This document shows, one piece after another, positions 8,179-10,197 of a stretch of DNA of 10,197 nt (position 1 is the first letter of the stretch; the number at the start of each line of letters is the position of its first letter). The translations under genes and the position numbers were made by a program. The notes below the pieces were generated by a model, which saw only the letters and a list, made by a program, of their open reading frames with translations, was not told the origin of the DNA and made no database searches. The stretch lies in NCBI GenBank assembly GCA_001798565.1, contig MGSR01000184.1, positions 1 through 10,197 on the forward strand. Reading direction: 5' to 3'. This DNA comes from Deltaproteobacteria bacterium RIFCSPLOWO2_12_FULL_60_16. GTDB lineage: Bacteria; Desulfobacterota; Binatia; UBA9968.

Positions 8179-8207
8179 TCTATAGCATCCAGGGCAACCA
8201 TTGTCAA
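8179..8207 (-). promoter_or_regulatory. Sigma70-type promoter for bactofilin (and possibly the atp operon)
   Basis: On the minus strand, TTGACA (8202-8207) is followed by a 17-base spacer and TATAGA (8179-8184). TG lies one base upstream of the -10, giving an extended -10. Transcription would start near 8172, about 30 bases before the bactofilin ATG. Confidence 0.8.
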
Positions 8208-8314
8208 AAGACGCGCCTTGTGTTTTTCTACCGGCAGCTCCGCATTCGTCGGATTCCTCTGGGTCGAACCGTCCGGCGTGGCTGGGGCTTCAGATAGGAA
8301 AGGTATCAAAAACC

Positions 8315-9298
8315 ATGAACATTGATCTCCACTCCCATTTTTTTCCGTTAGAGGCCTTTCGAAGCGCCGCAAAACACCGGGACAAAGCGCCCCAGATCAT
8401 CTTGGAAAACGGTCGCTACGCCGTGGTCTCCGGAGGAGGGAAAAGGGGCAATCTGAGCGCAGGGGCATACGACCCCGAGGCGAGAATCCAGGAGTTGGAC
8501 AGTATGGGCATAGATCTCCAGGCGATCTCTCCCTCGCCGATTCTATTATTTTACCGGGACCAGGCCGATGCCGCCGCCTATTTTTGCCGCCTGCAAAACG
8601 AGGCCATTCAACAGGTCGTCGACGCTCATCCCGACAGGTTCGTCGGCTTCGGCAGTGTCCCGCTGCAGAGCCCCCGGGAGGCTATGGTGATCGCAGAGGA
8701 AGCAAGGCGATTAGGCCTAAAGGGGCTGGAAATCGGCACGAGCGTCGAGGGAAAGCCGCTCGATGACGCTGAGTTTGAGCCTTTCTTCGAGGCGGCACAG
8801 AGGCTTAACCTGCTGTTATTTGTTCACCCGATCGAGGGCGGCGCGGAGGGCACCGATCCTCTGACCGGGATGCTGGGCAACGTGCTTGAGTTTCCCTACC
8901 GCACGACCATGATGATCGAGCGGATGATCCTTAAAGGGATCTTCGAGAGGTATCCCAATCTTCGGCTTTGCCTCTCGCACGGCGGAGGTCTTCTGCCGTA
9001 CAACATCTGGCGCCTGGATCATGCCTATCACCAGAGAAGCGAGTTCAGAAAAAATATCTCCAGGAAGCCCTCCCAGTACCTCAAGCAGCTATACTTCGAT
9101 TCCATCGTGCACTCGGTCGATACGTTACAATACCTGGTCCGAACCGCCGGCCCCGAGCGGGTCGTGATCGGGACGGATTACCCGATGGCGATGGGAGACT
9201 TTGAAGCGGTCGCCAAGGTAAGGGCCCTCGGCTCCGTCAGCGAAGAAGAGCGGGCCCTGATTCTGGGAAAAAACGCTCAGAGGGCTTTGGGATTATGA
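8315..9298 (+). CDS. Metal-dependent amidohydrolase/decarboxylase, ACMSD-like (amidohydrolase 2 family)
   Basis: The protein has 327 residues from the ATG at 8315, the normal size for the ACMSD/gamma-resorcylate decarboxylase family. These TIM-barrel enzymes use a divalent metal to decarboxylate or hydrolyse aromatic-derived acids. Ligand candidates are H6 and H8 in MNIDLHSHFFP, H171 in LLLFVHPIEGG, H222 in LCLSHGGGLLPYNIWRLDH and D288 in VVIGTDYPMAMGDF. The intervals H171-H222 (51) and H171-D288 (117) equal those I remember for the bacterial ACMSD metal and catalytic residues. The conserved AYDPEARIQELDSMGIDLQA follows the N-terminal strand. The start was chosen because the family begins at this strand and AGGAAAGG lies 11 bases upstream. 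A TTG at 8201 would add 38 residues of non-family sequence. It is divergent from bactofilin, and I see no clear plus-strand promoter. The exact substrate is unknown. Confidence 0.88.
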   Translation: MNIDLHSHFFPLEAFRSAAKHRDKAPQIILENGRYAVVSGGGKRGNLSAGAYDPEARIQELDSMGIDLQAISPSPILLFYRDQADAAAYFCRLQNEAIQQVVDAHPDRFVGFGSVPLQSPREAMVIAEEARRLGLKGLEIGTSVEGKPLDDAEFEPFFEAAQRLNLLLFVHPIEGGAEGTDPLTGMLGNVLEFPYRTTMMIERMILKGIFERYPNLRLCLSHGGGLLPYNIWRLDHAYHQRSEFRKNISRKPSQYLKQLYFDSIVHSVDTLQYLVRTAGPERVVIGTDYPMAMGDFEAVAKVRALGSVSEEERALILGKNAQRALGL

Positions 9299-9311
9299 AG
9301 TCGTTCACTTC

Positions 9312-9704
9312 GTGGATCTCCTAAAAACTAAGGCGCGTAGATCGCACCCTCTGCACTGGGTGGTTGAGCCTTTGGCAGAAGAGCCCTCTTTTATCGAGAA
9401 GGCGATGTTCGGCTGCAAGGGTTGCTATCTTCATGGACGGCTCGTCCTCGTCCTGGCAGCGCGTGATGAGCCATGGAATGGCCTGCTGATTCCCACCGAA
9501 AGAAGACACCATCCATCGCTTCGCCGGGACCACAACACCCTGGTCACCCACCCGGTCTTGAAAAAGTGGCTCTACCTGCCGGAATCCAGCGAAGACTTTG
9601 AAGAGGCTGCACGCACTCTTGTGGAGTCGATCCTGGCTGACGATCCGAGGATAGGGGTAGAGTCAAAGCCAAAATCACCCAGGAAAAGAAGTACTACCTG
9701 TTAA
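9312..9704 (+). CDS. Small conserved-looking protein, weak TfoX-N/YjbR-like resemblance
   Basis: A 130-residue frame starts at GTG 13 bases after the amidohydrolase stop, without a visible ribosome site; translation may be coupled, or the true start may be a later codon such as the ATG at 9405. The body is a plausible alpha/beta protein: FIEKAMFGCKGCYLHGRLVL (27-46), LVLAARDEPWNGLLIPTERR (46-65), HPVLKKWLYLPESSEDFEEA (80-99) and a final helix, with a basic low-complexity tail (KPKSPRKRSTTC). The order MFG-x-G-x-Y-x-x-G-R followed by a substrate-like strand recalls TfoX N-terminal or MmcQ/YjbR-type domains. The match is weak and I do not assign a function. Confidence 0.65.
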   Translation: MDLLKTKARRSHPLHWVVEPLAEEPSFIEKAMFGCKGCYLHGRLVLVLAARDEPWNGLLIPTERRHHPSLRRDHNTLVTHPVLKKWLYLPESSEDFEEAARTLVESILADDPRIGVESKPKSPRKRSTTC

Positions 9705-9760
9705 GAATGAAGTCCTTTTCAAACGGACCGCCTTTTAATCCTGGGCGCGGTGCCAGGTAT

Positions 9761-9798
9761 TATGTCACTAAGTATGTCATGACATTGACAATGACATA
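9761..9798. promoter_or_regulatory. Operator-like cluster of TGTCA/TGACA half-sites
   Basis: TGTCA occurs at 9763-9767 and 9775-9779; its complement TGACA occurs at 9780-9784, 9786-9790 and 9792-9796. TATGTCAT (9773-9780) and ATGACATA (9791-9798) form a perfect 8-base inverted repeat around a 10-base spacer, and TGTCATGACA (9775-9784) is itself a palindrome. The cluster covers the -35 of the promoter for the downstream DNA-binding protein, an arrangement expected of autorepression. Confidence 0.7.
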
Positions 9799-9814
9799 AT
9801 AGAAGTGCTACTGT
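9785..9814 (+). promoter_or_regulatory. Promoter of the Xre/MbcA-type gene
   Basis: A perfect -35 TTGACA (9785-9790), an 18-base spacer and TACTGT (9809-9814), with TG one base before the -10 (extended -10 form). Transcription would begin about 12-15 bases before the ATG, just at the ribosome site AAGGAGG (9822-9828), so the leader is very short or leaderless. An alternative -10 is CATAAT (9795-9800), but no good -35 precedes it. Confidence 0.6.
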
Positions 9815-9833
9815 CGAATCCAAGGAGGTAATC

Positions 9834-10169
9834 ATGGCGGTTCAGGCCCGAACCATAGAACAGATTACCGAGGACTTCTCGATTTCGATTGAGACCCTCG
9901 CCCGCTTTTTAAACACCAGCACTCGCACGGTCATGCGCTGGAAAAAGGAGGGGATCAAGCCTTCTCCTCAGCACCGCGAGCGGCTAGAAAAGATCGCTTA
10001 CATTGACCGCAGGTTAAGACAGGTTCTTAAGCCCGATGCGATCGATCGGTGGTTACACGCATACAACGACTCCCTAGGGGGGAAACGTCCCATTGATCTA
10101 CTGACGAAGGGCCAATACGACAAGCTTCTCTCTGCGATAGCCCAGCTAGAAGAAGGCGTCTTCGTCTAA
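9834..10169 (+). CDS. Xre/MbcA/ParS-family antitoxin-like DNA-binding protein
   Basis: The protein has 111 residues. A helix-turn-helix lies at about 17-38 (SIETLARFLNTSTRTVMRWKK). The C-terminal part (DAIDRWLHAYNDSLGGKRPI, then DLLTKGQYDKLLSAIAQLEE and GVFV) matches the DUF2384 pattern of the MbcA/ParS/Xre antitoxins: a tryptophan helix, LGG-x-x-P-x-x-LL, and an ending in a short helix with G-x-F. Such proteins bind and neutralise RES-domain or related toxins and repress their own promoter. The ATG has an ideal AAGGAGG site five bases upstream, and the promoter is overlapped by a palindromic half-site cluster, which fits autoregulation. No toxin gene precedes it. A hairpin follows five bases after the stop, so either it stands alone or a partner lies beyond the window. 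A solitary regulator is the alternative. Confidence 0.8.
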   Translation: MAVQARTIEQITEDFSISIETLARFLNTSTRTVMRWKKEGIKPSPQHRERLEKIAYIDRRLRQVLKPDAIDRWLHAYNDSLGGKRPIDLLTKGQYDKLLSAIAQLEEGVFV

Positions 10170-10173
10170 AAAT

Positions 10174-10195
10174 GGCCTCTCTTCAGCGAAGGGCC
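10174..10195 (+). terminator. Hairpin after the Xre/MbcA-type gene, possible terminator
   Basis: GGCC (10174-10177) plus CTTC (10181-10184) can pair with GAAG (10188-10191) plus GGCC (10192-10195), with a TCT bulge on the left side and an AGC loop. The window ends two Ts later, so a T-run cannot be confirmed. Confidence 0.4.
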
Positions 10196-10197
10196 TT

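Noticed and set aside
8201..8314. TTG start at 8201 adding 38 residues to the amidohydrolase
   Set aside because: The added residues do not resemble the family, the TTG overlaps the -35 of the opposing bactofilin promoter, and the ATG at 8315 begins exactly at the conserved metal-binding strand.
9740..9757. CCTGG...CCAGG hairpin after the small protein gene as a terminator
   Set aside because: The stem has only five pairs around eight bases and no T-run follows.

Overview
This is a high-GC bacterial window dominated by a minus-strand ATP synthase operon. It reads b', b, delta, alpha, gamma, beta, epsilon (7469 down to 1335). Two b-type stator subunits, no a or c subunit genes in the cluster, and a bactofilin gene just upstream are an arrangement I associate with deltaproteobacteria-like lineages (Desulfobacterota, Myxococcota, Binatota and relatives). 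That placement is an inference of moderate to low confidence, because no rRNA or other marker is present.

Layout. Positions 1-1317 (minus) hold the N-terminus of an EutA-like actin-fold reactivase, cut by the window edge, and a two-domain cupin. Both lie directly downstream of atpC with gaps of only 9 and 17 bases, so they may be transcribed from the atp operon. Positions 1335-7469 (minus) hold the F1 and stator genes. The b', b and delta genes overlap by ATGA junctions. The alpha/gamma/beta/epsilon part is different: each junction on either side of these genes (delta-alpha, alpha-gamma, gamma-beta, beta-epsilon) is a gap of about 90-130 bases. Each gap is filled by AT-rich seven-base-period repeats arranged as two opposing arms that can form a long hairpin. 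Positions 7615-8142 (minus) encode a bactofilin with a near-consensus sigma70 promoter. Reading the other way, 8315-9298 (plus) encodes a metal-dependent amidohydrolase/decarboxylase of the ACMSD type. It is followed by a small unassigned protein at 9312-9704. At 9834-10169 lies a Xre/MbcA/ParS-type antitoxin-like DNA-binding protein with a strong promoter embedded in a cluster of TGTCA/TGACA half-sites. A hairpin follows its stop codon at the window edge.

How the parts work together. The atp genes make the F1 head and peripheral stalk; the membrane a and c subunits must be encoded elsewhere. The most unusual feature is the set of four inverted heptad-repeat arrays between the F1 genes. In two cases (atpG and atpC) the array runs to within 1-2 bases of the start codon and replaces any recognisable Shine-Dalgarno site. 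The arrays could be spreading repeat elements in permissive gaps, or RNA structures that tune processing or subunit ratios. The sequence alone cannot decide between these.
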